The translations under genes and the position numbers were made by a program. A stretch of DNA of 56,902 nucleotides from Geomonas limicola (GTDB taxonomy: Bacteria > Desulfobacterota > Desulfuromonadia > Geobacterales > Geobacteraceae), in contig NZ_BLXZ01000012.1 of assembly GCF_014193675.1 (NCBI RefSeq), positions 1 to 56,902 of the forward strand. The letters run 5' to 3'. Shown piece by piece: positions 23,748 through 32,131 of this stretch (the first letter of the stretch is position 1; every line of letters starts with the position of its first letter). Under the pieces are notes generated by a model that saw only the letters and a list, made by a program, of their open reading frames with translations, was not told the origin of the DNA and did not search any database.

Positions 23748-26045
23748 TTACTGAAGGTTACCTGCAATGACGGCGGGTGCTGCGGTCACCACGGGCTCGG
23801 TCGGCTGGCCCGGGTCGGCCCAGATGCTCAGGGTCGGTGTAGCGACGTTCGACACCTGCAACGCCTCACAGCCTGTCGTCGCCTTCATGCGCTGCTCGAG
23901 CTCCAACGGTTTCACCAGGTAGCTGTTGCCGCTGGTATCGGTGACAGTCGAGCCGCTGGTGATGGTGAACTGCTGTACCCAGCGTACCGACGAGTTCGGT
24001 CCCTGCAGCGAGCAGTCCGCATCGGCACCGGTGTTGGAGTCGATACACTTGCCGGGGATGCCCTGCAGGTCGCCGAACCCGTTGTACTGCAGGTAGAACT
24101 TCGCGTTGGTGTAACCGTTGCCGGTGTGGCTGTAGAGCACCTGGAGTGGCTGCTGAAAGCTGAGGAAGGTGCTGCCGTTTTTCAGGGTGGAGAACTGCTG
24201 CCAGGACTGCGGGCCAGTCTCCCAGGTGTAGAACTCGGCAAGGTTACCCCAGGCCTGCCAGCCGCAGGTGGCGTTGGCGTCGAAGCCGCAGGCCAGGCTC
24301 GCGATGTTGTCGGAAATGCTCGGGTCGAAGAGCGGGCCGCTCTGCAGGCCGTTAGGGTAGACCTCCGCATTGCTCACGACAACCGGGTTGCCGCTCTGGG
24401 TCAGGGTGAGGCTGTTCGGGTTGAACGCGTAGGAGTAGAGCAGCCCCGCGCTGGGAGCCTGGGCCCGGAAACCGACCTCGCGGTAGGGGAACGGATCGCT
24501 GTTGGCGACCTTATCGAGGTCCGGGCAGTTGGTGGTGCAGGCGAGGGTACTCGGCACCGTGTCACCGGGGACTACGACGGACCGTGCATAGAGAACGACC
24601 TGGGCGGTGTCGCTTGCGCTGCAGGCGAAGGTTTGCGGCCCCTGGTTCTGTACGGAGTTCGGGGCGCAGGCAAGTTTCACCTGCACGTCGCCACCCAGGG
24701 CGTCGGAGTAAAAATTGAGGCCTGCGCTCCCCAGGCTCGCCAGGTCGATGTTTTCCGGAGTGATGTCCTGCCAGGTCTGCCCGTTGTTCCCCTGCACCAT
24801 GAGGGCGTCTTTCACGAAGTTGCTGCCGTCCCAGGTGACCCGATAGCTGCTCGGGGTGTTGTTCGTGAAGGAGAACAGGCTCAGGGCCACCCCCTTGATC
24901 TCCGCCAGTGTCAGGGTCTTGCGGGTATGCTTGACCAGTTTACCCGGAGCCGTGAACACTGTGTAGGGGGTAGTGTCCGGAGTGGGACCGTAGCTCTGCT
25001 TGTAGACGGTGTCACCGTTGGCAAGCGGGGTACCCTGGTTCTGCCAGATTCCCCAGTACCCCACGTAGCCGTTGCCGCTGACCCCGTTTTTGGTGAAGCT
25101 GATCGGGAAGCCCGAGTTCCTCTGCATGCGTGCCCCGGTCCCCGCGTCGTAGAGACCGTAGCGCCAAGCCGAGCTGTCGAAGTCGTTGCGGTTCAGGCAG
25201 CGGTCGTCGTTGCCGGCCACGCGATGGAACAGGCTCGTGTTGTAAGCGATGTCCATTGTACCTAAAATGCTGTTGGAGAGGGTGCCCGAGCCGGTGGAGC
25301 CGTCGGCAGAGCGCAAGAGGGCCGCGGCGGAGGTTCCCCCGCCGTTGCCGGCATCTTGCTCGACGAACTTGAGCGAAACCTGGCCGCCGTTGGCGGGTTC
25401 GGTGAGCAGGCTCCCCTTGAAGACGGGCTGGCTGCTGGACGGCAGACCGGCGGTAGCAGGGTAGCCGGCAAAGTCCAGACGGAAAAGTCCGAGCGGGTTG
25501 GCGGTGCTGGCGCCGGCACTTATATTGGCGGAGCCGTAGATAATCTTCTCGCCGTTTTCGTGGGATTCGTGAACCCATACCCGCAGCACTTCAGGCGAGT
25601 TCGAGTCGGCCCGGGTGGCAAGGACGGTCCAGGTAGCGTAATCCGGGGCGTTGCCGGCCTGCCCGCCTTGCCCGCCGTTGTCGCCACACAGCTTGTTGTC
25701 GATAAGAGCCCGGTAAGCACCTTTGTTCACCATGTCGGAGTGCCTGGTCTGGGCCACCTTGCACAGGATGTCGTTCGGGGTGTTGAAGGCCTCGATAGAA
25801 CGGTCGTTAACGTAGATGAAGGGAATGTCCTTGTCGAAGTCGGAGCCCGCAGGGAGGCTGGCTACAGCCTTGGCGGTGAGCTTCCCCGCTTGTCCGGTCT
25901 TGGGATCCACGACGCTTACCTTGCTGGCGATGGTCAGGCCGGCTACCGGCTGTTGGCCGCCACTTGTGCTACCGCCACTGCATCCTGCCAGTGCCAATGC
26001 CCCCAGGGGCAGCAGGATGAAGCTTTTCTTCACCTTTCCGTGCAT
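23748..26045 (-). CDS. Large surface or periplasmic lipoprotein, unknown function
   Basis: This is a 765-residue lipoprotein. The signal peptide ends in lipobox LAGC (Cys22), followed by a Gly/Ser-rich linker. The mature chain is rich in Asn, Thr, Ser, Gly and Tyr, with Cys pairs scattered (for example CTTNCPD, DKCIDSNTG-like, FACSASD), typical of exported beta-rich proteins with disulfides. There are no CxxCH heme sites, so it is not a cytochrome. The body has repeated sentence-like strand segments (YNTSLFHRVAGNDDRC, GYVGYWGIWQNQGTPL). I do not recognise the family. The strong AAGGAGG ribosome site supports the start. It is probably co-transcribed with the small secreted protein gene downstream. 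Confidence 0.75.
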   Translation of the reverse strand: MHGKVKKSFILLPLGALALAGCSGGSTSGGQQPVAGLTIASKVSVVDPKTGQAGKLTAKAVASLPAGSDFDKDIPFIYVNDRSIEAFNTPNDILCKVAQTRHSDMVNKGAYRALIDNKLCGDNGGQGGQAGNAPDYATWTVLATRADSNSPEVLRVWVHESHENGEKIIYGSANISAGASTANPLGLFRLDFAGYPATAGLPSSSQPVFKGSLLTEPANGGQVSLKFVEQDAGNGGGTSAAALLRSADGSTGSGTLSNSILGTMDIAYNTSLFHRVAGNDDRCLNRNDFDSSAWRYGLYDAGTGARMQRNSGFPISFTKNGVSGNGYVGYWGIWQNQGTPLANGDTVYKQSYGPTPDTTPYTVFTAPGKLVKHTRKTLTLAEIKGVALSLFSFTNNTPSSYRVTWDGSNFVKDALMVQGNNGQTWQDITPENIDLASLGSAGLNFYSDALGGDVQVKLACAPNSVQNQGPQTFACSASDTAQVVLYARSVVVPGDTVPSTLACTTNCPDLDKVANSDPFPYREVGFRAQAPSAGLLYSYAFNPNSLTLTQSGNPVVVSNAEVYPNGLQSGPLFDPSISDNIASLACGFDANATCGWQAWGNLAEFYTWETGPQSWQQFSTLKNGSTFLSFQQPLQVLYSHTGNGYTNAKFYLQYNGFGDLQGIPGKCIDSNTGADADCSLQGPNSSVRWVQQFTITSGSTVTDTSGNSYLVKPLELEQRMKATTGCEALQVSNVATPTLSIWADPGQPTEPVVTAAPAVIAGNLQ

Positions 26046-26417
26046 GGTCGAACCTCCTTTGTAACGAGTGCCGGTTCTGCCGGCGCTTGATTACCGGCAG
26101 TGAAACCGCCGGGACAATGCGGGACCAAGCGCCGGTTTGACCGGCGTTGTGAGTGAAATATCGTCAAGGTGTGGAAAAACTACAGGAATTTGTCGGCGCG
26201 TTCCCAGAGACCTCGTTGCCCCCGCCCTGAAGCTGGTGCATGACTTGGAACCGACGCAGTGTAATTTCAGGAGGTTGCCGACGGGGGGGACTTCCAATGC
26301 TGTTGGCTCTGATGTGGCATTATGAGAAAAATAATGTATACCCCTTCCTGCCGCTGCCTCTGACAGCGCTCAGCCGGGCTGTGTTTTCGCCGGGTCCGGC
26401 GCATTGCAAACCGGTGG
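26046..26417. other. Divergent intergenic region
   Basis: This stretch separates the minus-strand lipoprotein gene from the S1-protein gene. No gene is supported. It contains a 7-bp hairpin, CGCCGGT (26130-26136) with ACCGGCG (26140-26146), and further CCGGC/GCCGG words nearby that could be regulatory or part of the 5' leader of the lipoprotein transcript. Confidence 0.5.
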
Positions 26418-26447
26418 TTGACAAGGGTGTGGGGTGCCCTGTATGCT
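26418..26447 (+). promoter_or_regulatory. Predicted sigma-70 promoter for the S1-domain gene
   Basis: TTGACA (26418-26423) and TATGCT (26442-26447) are spaced by 18 bases and end about 45 bases before the start at 26494. Confidence 0.65.
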
Positions 26448-26493
26448 CGTGTGATGCCCGACGGCAGACAATTCAGTGATGAGGTACTCAACA

Positions 26494-27693
26494 ATGGACG
26501 AAATGTTGGATGAGATGGAAACCGGCGAAGAGAGTTTCGCCGAGCTGTTCGAGGCGAGCCAGAAGGACGCCGGTCGCCTGGCACCGGGTGACAAGGTGGA
26601 AGCAACGGTTCTGAAGATCGCCAAGGAGTGGGTGTTTCTGGACACCGGCCGCAAAGGCGAAGGTGTCCTCGATATAAAGGAACTCATGGACGCCGAAGGC
26701 AACCTGACCGTGCAGGTCGGTGACAAGGTGACCGCTTGGTTCATTTCCTCGCGCAACAACGAGATGCGCTTCACGACCAAGATCGGTGGTGCCGGTGGCT
26801 CGGCAGGCAATGCCCAGCTTGAGGAGGCCTACGCCAACGGAATTCCGGTGCAAGGGGTCATTGAGAAGGAGATCAAGGGCGGTTTCGAGGTTAAGGTCGC
26901 CGGTTCGCGCGCCTTCTGCCCGTTCTCCCAGGTTGCGCTGCGCCGGGTACAGGACACTGCGGCCCTGATCGGCAAGCATCTCCCCTTCATGATCACCGAG
27001 TACGGTGAGAAGGGGCGCAACATCGTCCTGTCGCACCGTGCACTCCTCGAGGAGGAGCTGCGCCAGCAGAAAGAGTCTCTCAAGGAGACCCTGCAGGTAG
27101 GCCAGAAGGTGCACGGCACGGTCACCTCGCTGCGCGACTTCGGTGCCTTCGTCTCGATCGGCTCGGTAGAGGGGCTGCTCCCGGTATCCGAGGTGGGCTG
27201 GACCCGCGTAAACCACGTGAGCGAGGTTTTGAGCGTAGGGCAGGAACTCGATCTGGTCGTGAAGTCCATCGACTGGGACAAGGACCGCATCTCCTTCTCG
27301 CTCAAGGATACCCTGGCCGATCCCTGGGAAGAGGCTGCCGGCGCCTTCCCGGAAGGGACCTTCCACAATGGCAAAGTCGCCCGTCTCACCCCGTTTGGCG
27401 CCTTCGTCACCCTGGCTGACGGTGTCGACGGTCTGATCCACATCTCCAAGCTGGGGGCAGGCAAGCGCATCCAGCACCCCCGCGAAGTGCTCTCCGAGGG
27501 GCAGGAAATTGAGGTGAAAGTCGAGGGTGTGGACCGCGAGCAGCGTCGTATCTCGCTGTCGCTCGCCTCGGTGAGCCGTGCCGAGCAGGAGCAGGCCGAC
27601 TCCCTGAACGCCTTCCGCGCCAGCGCGGCAGAGGCACCCAAAGGGATGGGGACCTTGGGCGACCTGCTCAAAGCGAAGCTCAACAAAGGCTAA
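26494..27693 (+). CDS. S1 RNA-binding protein with four S1 repeats (RpsA-like)
   Basis: This is a 399-residue cytoplasmic protein. Four S1/OB repeats start at about residues 32 (GDKVEATVLKIAKEWVFLDTG), 115 (VQGVIEKEIKGGFEVKV), 205 (GQKVHGTVTSLRDFGAFVSI) and 290 (HNGKVARLTPFGAFVTL). Ribosomal protein S1 usually has six repeats and about 550 residues, so this is either a short S1 paralogue or a separate RNA-binding factor. The ATG at 26494 is preferred because TGAGG lies 9 bases upstream; GTG and ATG codons at 26476 and 26479 are alternatives. A small DUF3820 gene follows 3 bases after the stop. Confidence 0.9.
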   Translation: MDEMLDEMETGEESFAELFEASQKDAGRLAPGDKVEATVLKIAKEWVFLDTGRKGEGVLDIKELMDAEGNLTVQVGDKVTAWFISSRNNEMRFTTKIGGAGGSAGNAQLEEAYANGIPVQGVIEKEIKGGFEVKVAGSRAFCPFSQVALRRVQDTAALIGKHLPFMITEYGEKGRNIVLSHRALLEEELRQQKESLKETLQVGQKVHGTVTSLRDFGAFVSIGSVEGLLPVSEVGWTRVNHVSEVLSVGQELDLVVKSIDWDKDRISFSLKDTLADPWEEAAGAFPEGTFHNGKVARLTPFGAFVTLADGVDGLIHISKLGAGKRIQHPREVLSEGQEIEVKVEGVDREQRRISLSLASVSRAEQEQADSLNAFRASAAEAPKGMGTLGDLLKAKLNKG

Positions 27694-27696
27694 TCG

Positions 27697-27924
27697 GTGC
27701 AGGAGATCTTCCCGGATCCCGGCTTTCTACTCAAGCTGGCCCGCACCAAGATGCCGTTTGGCAAGTACGCCGGGACTCTCTTGGTAGATCTTCCCGAGCC
27801 ATACCTGGTCTGGTTCCGCCAACAGGGTTTCCCGAATGGCGAGTTGGGCGAGCTGCTGCAGTGCCTGTACGAAATCAAGTTGAACGGCCTGGAGTACCTG
27901 TTCGCCCCGCTGAAAATACGCTGA
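27697..27924 (+). CDS. DUF3820 family protein
   Basis: This is a 75-residue soluble protein starting at a GTG three bases after the S1-gene stop, with the ribosome site probably inside that gene. The DUF3820 hallmarks are MPFGKYAGTLLVDLPEPYLVWF and the GELGELLQCLYEIKLNGLE helix. Its function is unknown; members are sometimes described as quorum-sensing-regulated factors, but nothing here tests that. It is the last gene of the unit, ahead of a strong terminator. Confidence 0.85.
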   Translation: MQEIFPDPGFLLKLARTKMPFGKYAGTLLVDLPEPYLVWFRQQGFPNGELGELLQCLYEIKLNGLEYLFAPLKIR

Positions 27925-27935
27925 CGCTGTACAAC

Positions 27936-27970
27936 AAAAAAGCCCTCTCGGATATCGAGAGGGCTTTTTT
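27936..27970 (+). terminator. Terminator after the S1/DUF3820 operon
   Basis: AAAAAAGCCCTCTC pairs with GAGAGGGCTTTTTT around a short loop, 12 bases past the DUF3820 stop. The symmetric A and T arms allow bidirectional use, for example for the minus-strand BCAM0308-family gene. Confidence 0.95.
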
Positions 27971-28053
27971 CATGCCCGAAAAAGTTGTCGAGGACTCTCT
28001 TGCGAGTTGTCCCCTTTACTTGGAGCGCTGCCAGCCCGGTGGCAGGAACGTAT

Positions 28054-28545
28054 CTAGCGCATCCAGTTCACCCGGACCTGGTTCAGGTCGTGGGTCCACT
28101 GGTACTGCAGTTCCCCCCGTTGGGACTTGTACACTTCGCGCCCCAGTTTCTGGGCCAGCTTGTCTTCGGTCGTGGTTACCGTGATGTGGTCCCCCTCCTC
28201 CCGGATTTCCATGATGCGACCAATCGGGTTTTTCTCCCGGGACCGTTGTTCCTCGTGTCGGATGGTGTTCAGTATCTCTTTCTTGTGCTCGGCCAGGTAG
28301 GGACCGGAAAGGGTGACGACCCCGCCGGGGTTATGATCTTTCATCCTTTGGCAGGCCGGGCAGAGCACCTCGCAGCTGGGCGGTCCCTCGGGGTGGCCCA
28401 GCTGCCACCTTTTACTGCGGTAAACCAGGCCACATCCTTTGCACAGGGCATCTTCCGGCAGTCCCCGCTGCTGGAGGTAGACGTGCGGGCTGCGGATCGT
28501 TCTCAACCGGTTTTCTTCCGGTGGTCCTTTACGTTTGTGTGCCAT
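28054..28545 (-). CDS. BCAM0308 family zinc-ribbon protein
   Basis: This is a 163-residue protein with a CKGCG ... CPAC zinc-ribbon (about residues 36-65), in the arrangement of BCAM0308/NMD3-like proteins. The second half (about 75-160) has an alternating strand pattern with GDHITVTTTEDKLAQKLG. The start at 28545 has GGAGG 7 bases upstream; an in-frame ATG at 28563 adds only six residues. The function is unknown, and a ribosome or RNA link is suggested only by the NMD3-like resemblance. It is probably transcribed alone. Confidence 0.78.
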   Translation of the reverse strand: MAHKRKGPPEENRLRTIRSPHVYLQQRGLPEDALCKGCGLVYRSKRWQLGHPEGPPSCEVLCPACQRMKDHNPGGVVTLSGPYLAEHKKEILNTIRHEEQRSREKNPIGRIMEIREEGDHITVTTTEDKLAQKLGREVYKSQRGELQYQWTHDLNQVRVNWMR

Positions 28546-28677
28546 AATGAGCCTCCTCGACACTCTCTGTGGTCAACCCCAGTATAGCATCGCAGCACGT
28601 GGGGAAGAGCGCTTTCTCCAGAAAATCAGGCGGTTCCGCCCAGCATCCCCTCCCCGGTTGCCCAGCTGGGGGCACAA

Positions 28678-28710
28678 AAAAAGCCCGATACCTTCGGCGT
28701 CGGGCTTTTT
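28678..28710. terminator. Orphan bidirectional-looking terminator
   Basis: AAAAAGCCCGA (28678-28688) pairs with TCGGGCTTTTT (28700-28710), with the A and T runs as part of the stem. No gene ends at it on either strand: the nearest plus-strand gene already has its own terminator and the nearest minus-strand element is the transposase remnant 440 bases away. It may terminate a lost gene or an unannotated RNA. Confidence 0.85.
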
Positions 28711-29148
28711 CGCAAAGTGTAACTGGCGTTCATTTCGAGATGCTTTAATCTAATCCGTCGGTGGGCTGCTAATCGGAGGTCGGAGTACCTGCTCACCCGG
28801 TGACCAGGTAAGCCCCGGTGAACCCTTTTGGCTGTCCCCTTTTTGAAGCGGTTTTTACGCGCATGGCGGATGAGAATCTACGCCTTCCGGCTTGATCTCC
28901 TGATACGCCAGTTACCAACTCCAAAGTACCGTAAAGGATATATGAGACATCTGCCCTTGTTTCTAGCATTCCCCCGGAAAACGTTTCAGGCATATTCTTG
29001 AACTGAATTGCTCACCACGTCTGAACCTGAGAATCACAAGAAAGTTGTATCGACAGCTTCCTCAGAATCACCCTTGCCTGTACCCCAGAGTTGTTTTCAA
29101 AGAGCTTGCTTCGTTACAACTTCATTCTACGCTTGGGGGTAGGGTGAG
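28711..29148. other. Gene-poor region next to a transposase remnant
   Basis: In 438 bases I find no convincing gene. A 66-codon minus-strand reading frame (28793-28993) exists but has no ribosome site and no recognisable motif. Base composition is lower in GC than the flanking genes. This may be debris from insertion-element decay. Confidence 0.5.
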
Positions 29149-29598
29149 TCAACAGTTCCTGCTGAGAGCCAGCGCAGGGACCGGCTGTGACACTCTCGAC
29201 TCGGAGGTGCTGTGGGGCACGCCGGCTTCCGCGCCCGGTTCCAACTCGCCTGCCGCGAGGGCGGTCACCACGGCACCGGTCGGCAACAGCCGGCTGAAGC
29301 GCGAACCGGTACGGGACCAGGGGCGGTCGGCGGAGAGGATCCCGGCGCTGCACTGCAGTTGCGGCACCCGGGCGTTGAGGTAGGTGGCATACCCGAAGAA
29401 GTCCTCATGGAACCAGGTTTCTTCCTCGAACCCGCAGGGGGGGGTCGGCTTGCCACAGCAGGGGCAGGTGAAAAGGTTCCCCAGAAAAACGTCCAGACGG
29501 ATGTCCATGCGCCTCTCGTCCCGCCCAAAGGTCACCGAAACAATGTGCCAAGGATGGTGCAGCCCCAGCGTGGCCGAGAAAATTGCGGGATAATCCAT
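29149..29598 (-). pseudogene. ISL3-family transposase remnant (N-terminal fragment)
   Basis: The 149-codon frame opens like an ISL3-family transposase: LGLHHPWHIVSVTFGRDERRMDIRLDVFLG, then the CPCCGKP zinc-finger pair, the FHEDFFGYATYLNARVPQLQC block and RPWSRTGSRF. Similarity to the family ends near residue 100, after which the frame reads unrelated Ala/Glu-rich sequence and stops. The catalytic DDE domain (about 250 more residues) is missing. No terminal inverted repeats or target-site duplication are visible. It is a truncated, inactive copy. Confidence 0.8.
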
Positions 29599-30014
29599 GG
29601 GTAAACCTCTGATCCGTCGAGTGGTGATGTGGCATTGTCGGACACCTTGTGGGGGGTAAATGCTCGATATCCTTTAGCAACGAGCATGCCATCACCCGGT
29701 ATCCACTTCCAGCCCGCATTAAAGCTCTATTCCTGCCGGTCGGTGTGCTTATGATCGGTGCCAAGAAATCGTTGCAGGGTTTAGTCAGCTTTCACCGTGC
29801 CGCCCCTGTTTTCAGCATTCTCGCGGTCTGTCACCTTTTTTGCAGTTGTAATAAATGTGGCACCCCTATAGAATCGCCCCCTGGCCTTCCAGGCAAGGCC
29901 GAGGCTTTGGCGCTGCCGCACCGCAGGTTTCCAGCTTTTTGGCACGTGCCTTGAAAATCGCCCTGCCAACCCGCAGCGCTGGCTGCACCAAACCCACAGC
30001 CGACGGAGCAGTGC
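29599..30014. other. Intergenic region upstream of the NtrC-type regulator
   Basis: In 416 bases no gene is supported. TGGCACGTGCCTTGA at 29940-29954 resembles a -24/-12 sigma-54 element with the right GG position but an imperfect -12 (TTGA, not TTGC), and contains the perfect palindrome GGCACGTGCC, which could instead be an operator. It lies 60 bases upstream of the regulator start. Confidence 0.35.
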
Positions 30015-31427
30015 ATGACCCAGATGAACGGCCTCAGAAAACAGGTGCTGCTGGTCGATGACGAGGAACGGATTCTCACCACGTCGAGGCTCTGCCTGCA
30101 GGGGAGCGGGATCGACGAGGTCCGTACCTTGAGCGACAGCAGTAAGGTGCTGCAGTACCTGGCCGAGGAACCGGTCGCGGTCCTGGTCCTCGACCTGCAC
30201 ATGCCGTCCCCCTCCGGCATGGAGCTGCTCCCCAAGATCATCCACGACCACCCTCACATACCCGTCATCATCGTCACGGCTGACGACGAGATCGAGACCG
30301 TGGTGGAGTGCGTGAAGACCGGGGCCTTCGACTACCTGGTGAAGCCGGTAGACTCGCGCCGCCTGGTCACCTGCGTCGGGAAGGCGCTGGAGATGCGCAA
30401 CCTTTCCCGCGAACTCTCGGACCTCACCCAGCGCCTGCTCACCGACCGCCTGGATCACCCCGAGGCCTTTACTGCCATCGTCACCGGGAACAAGAAGATG
30501 CGCGCCATCTTCCAGTACATCGAGATGGTGGCGGTGACCCGGCAGCCGATCCTGATCACCGGTGAGACCGGTGCCGGCAAGGAACTGATCGCCCGCGCCA
30601 TCCACGACCTGAGCGGTTGCAGCGGCGAGTACGTGGCCCTTAACGCAGCCGGTCTCGACGACAACATGTTCTCGGACACCCTGTTCGGGCACAAAAAAGG
30701 CGCCTACACCGGTGCCGACCAGAGCCGCGACGGCCTGATCACCCGCGCCTCGGGTGGAACGCTCTTTTTGGACGAGATCGGCGACCTCAACGAGCTGAGC
30801 CAGGTGAAACTTCTGCGCCTTTTGCAGGAGCAGGAATATTACCCGGTGGGGTCGGATTTTGCCAAGAAGAGCAACGCCCGCATCGTCATGGCGACCAACC
30901 GTGACCTGCAGGGGCTGATCGCCGCGGGCAAGTTCCGCAACGACCTCTACTACCGGCTCTGCGGGCACCGCATCCATCTCCCCCCTCTGCGCGAGCGGCT
31001 GGACGACCTCCCGCTGCTTTTGGACCATTTCCTGGGACTGGTGGCCGAGCGTATCAACAAGAAAAAGCCCACCCCGCCGCCTGAGCTCGCCGTGCTGTTG
31101 TCGCTGTACCACTTTCCGGGGAACGTGCGCGAACTCGAGGCCCTGGTCTTCGATGCCGTGGTGCGCCATACCTCGGGTATCCTCTCCATGGAGAGCTTCC
31201 GCGCGGTGATCGGCGACGAGCGTCTCCTGGCTCCACCCCCTACCAGTACCGCTGCCGTCACGGACGACGACCCGCTGGCCGTCATCTTCGGTCATTTCCC
31301 CACCGTCGACGAAATCGAGGAGTACATGATCAAGGAGGCCATGCAGCTCTCCGGAGGTAACCTCGGAGGCGCCAGCAGGCTCCTCGGCATGGGGCGCCAG
31401 ACCCTGAACAAACGGCTGAAAGGCTGA
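30015..31427 (+). CDS. Sigma-54-dependent response regulator (NtrC family)
   Basis: This is a 470-residue regulator. The receiver domain (residues 1-125) has DDE at 15-17, phosphoacceptor Asp60 (VLVLDLHMP) and Lys in LVKPVD. The AAA+ domain (about 155-390) has Walker A GETGAGKE, the sigma-54 contact loop as GAYTGA instead of GAFTGA, Walker B LFLDEIGDL and the arginine-finger region FRNDLYYRL. The Fis-type helix-turn-helix is at the C-terminus (GGNLGGASRLLGMGRQTLNKRLKG). No histidine kinase gene is adjacent, so its partner lies elsewhere. The ATG at 30015 has GGAG 6 bases upstream. Confidence 0.93.
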   Translation: MTQMNGLRKQVLLVDDEERILTTSRLCLQGSGIDEVRTLSDSSKVLQYLAEEPVAVLVLDLHMPSPSGMELLPKIIHDHPHIPVIIVTADDEIETVVECVKTGAFDYLVKPVDSRRLVTCVGKALEMRNLSRELSDLTQRLLTDRLDHPEAFTAIVTGNKKMRAIFQYIEMVAVTRQPILITGETGAGKELIARAIHDLSGCSGEYVALNAAGLDDNMFSDTLFGHKKGAYTGADQSRDGLITRASGGTLFLDEIGDLNELSQVKLLRLLQEQEYYPVGSDFAKKSNARIVMATNRDLQGLIAAGKFRNDLYYRLCGHRIHLPPLRERLDDLPLLLDHFLGLVAERINKKKPTPPPELAVLLSLYHFPGNVRELEALVFDAVVRHTSGILSMESFRAVIGDERLLAPPPTSTAAVTDDDPLAVIFGHFPTVDEIEEYMIKEAMQLSGGNLGGASRLLGMGRQTLNKRLKG

Positions 31428-31474
31428 TTTGTCGCCCGTTCCTGCTGTGATACCATTGTGCGGTCGGAGGGGGT

Positions 31475-32131
31475 ATGGACAGGTGGAACCTCAATAACCA
31501 ATCGGCCAAGGAACGCATGATCCGTGAACACCTGATGGGACGCGGCATCCGCGATCCCCGGGTGCTCTCGGCCATGCGCGAGGTCCCGCGCGAGTCCTTC
31601 CTCCCCGACGAGATGCACGCCTTCGCCTACGACGATTCCCCCCTTCCTATCGCTGCCGGCCAGACCATTTCCCAACCCTACATCGTGGCCTTCATGATCG
31701 AGGCCCTGGAGCTCGAGGGGGGCGAGCGGGTGCTCGAGATCGGTACCGGTTCGGGGTACGCCGCGGCGGTGTTAAGCCGCTGCGCGGCGCAGGTGTACAC
31801 CGTGGAGCGCATTGCGGTGCTGGCGCAAGCGGCCCGCAGCAGGCTCGAGGAATTCGGCTACGCAAACGTGACGGTGCATCTGGGGGATGGGACGCTGGGG
31901 TGGCGGGAGCAGGCGCCCTACCAGGGGATCGTGGTCACCGCCGGGGCGCCGGAGGTCCCCGGGGCGCTCTTGGAGCAGTTGGCCCCCGGGGGACGTCTGG
32001 TGATCCCGGTTGGCGCCACCCAGCAGCTGCAAAACCTGGTGCGGGTGCGGCGCATCGGGGAGGGCGAGTACCGGCGCGAAGATCTGGGAGCGGTGCGTTT
32101 CGTGCCGCTCATCGGAGAACAGGGGTGGTAG
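31475..32131 (+). CDS. pcm: Protein-L-isoaspartate O-methyltransferase
   Basis: This is a 218-residue cytosolic methyltransferase that repairs isoaspartyl residues in aged proteins using SAM. It shows PRESFLPDEMHAFAYDDSPLPI, the substrate loop AGQTISQPYIVAFM, the SAM-binding motif VLEIGTGSGYAAAVL and the post-motif GGRLVIPVG, all typical of Pcm. A GGAGG-type site precedes the ATG. Its stop is immediately adjacent to the stop of the pseudouridine synthase gene on the other strand, with no bases between. Confidence 0.94.
   Translation: MDRWNLNNQSAKERMIREHLMGRGIRDPRVLSAMREVPRESFLPDEMHAFAYDDSPLPIAAGQTISQPYIVAFMIEALELEGGERVLEIGTGSGYAAAVLSRCAAQVYTVERIAVLAQAARSRLEEFGYANVTVHLGDGTLGWREQAPYQGIVVTAGAPEVPGALLEQLAPGGRLVIPVGATQQLQNLVRVRRIGEGEYRREDLGAVRFVPLIGEQGW

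Noticed and set aside
23661..25265. 534-codon plus-strand frame opposite the large lipoprotein gene
   Set aside because: The protein is Val/Gly/Arg/His-rich with no motif, while the minus strand gives a signal peptide, lipobox and strong ribosome site. It is a shadow frame.
28793..28993. 66-codon minus-strand frame as a gene
   Set aside because: It has no ribosome site, no motif and lies in a gene-poor, IS-scarred region.
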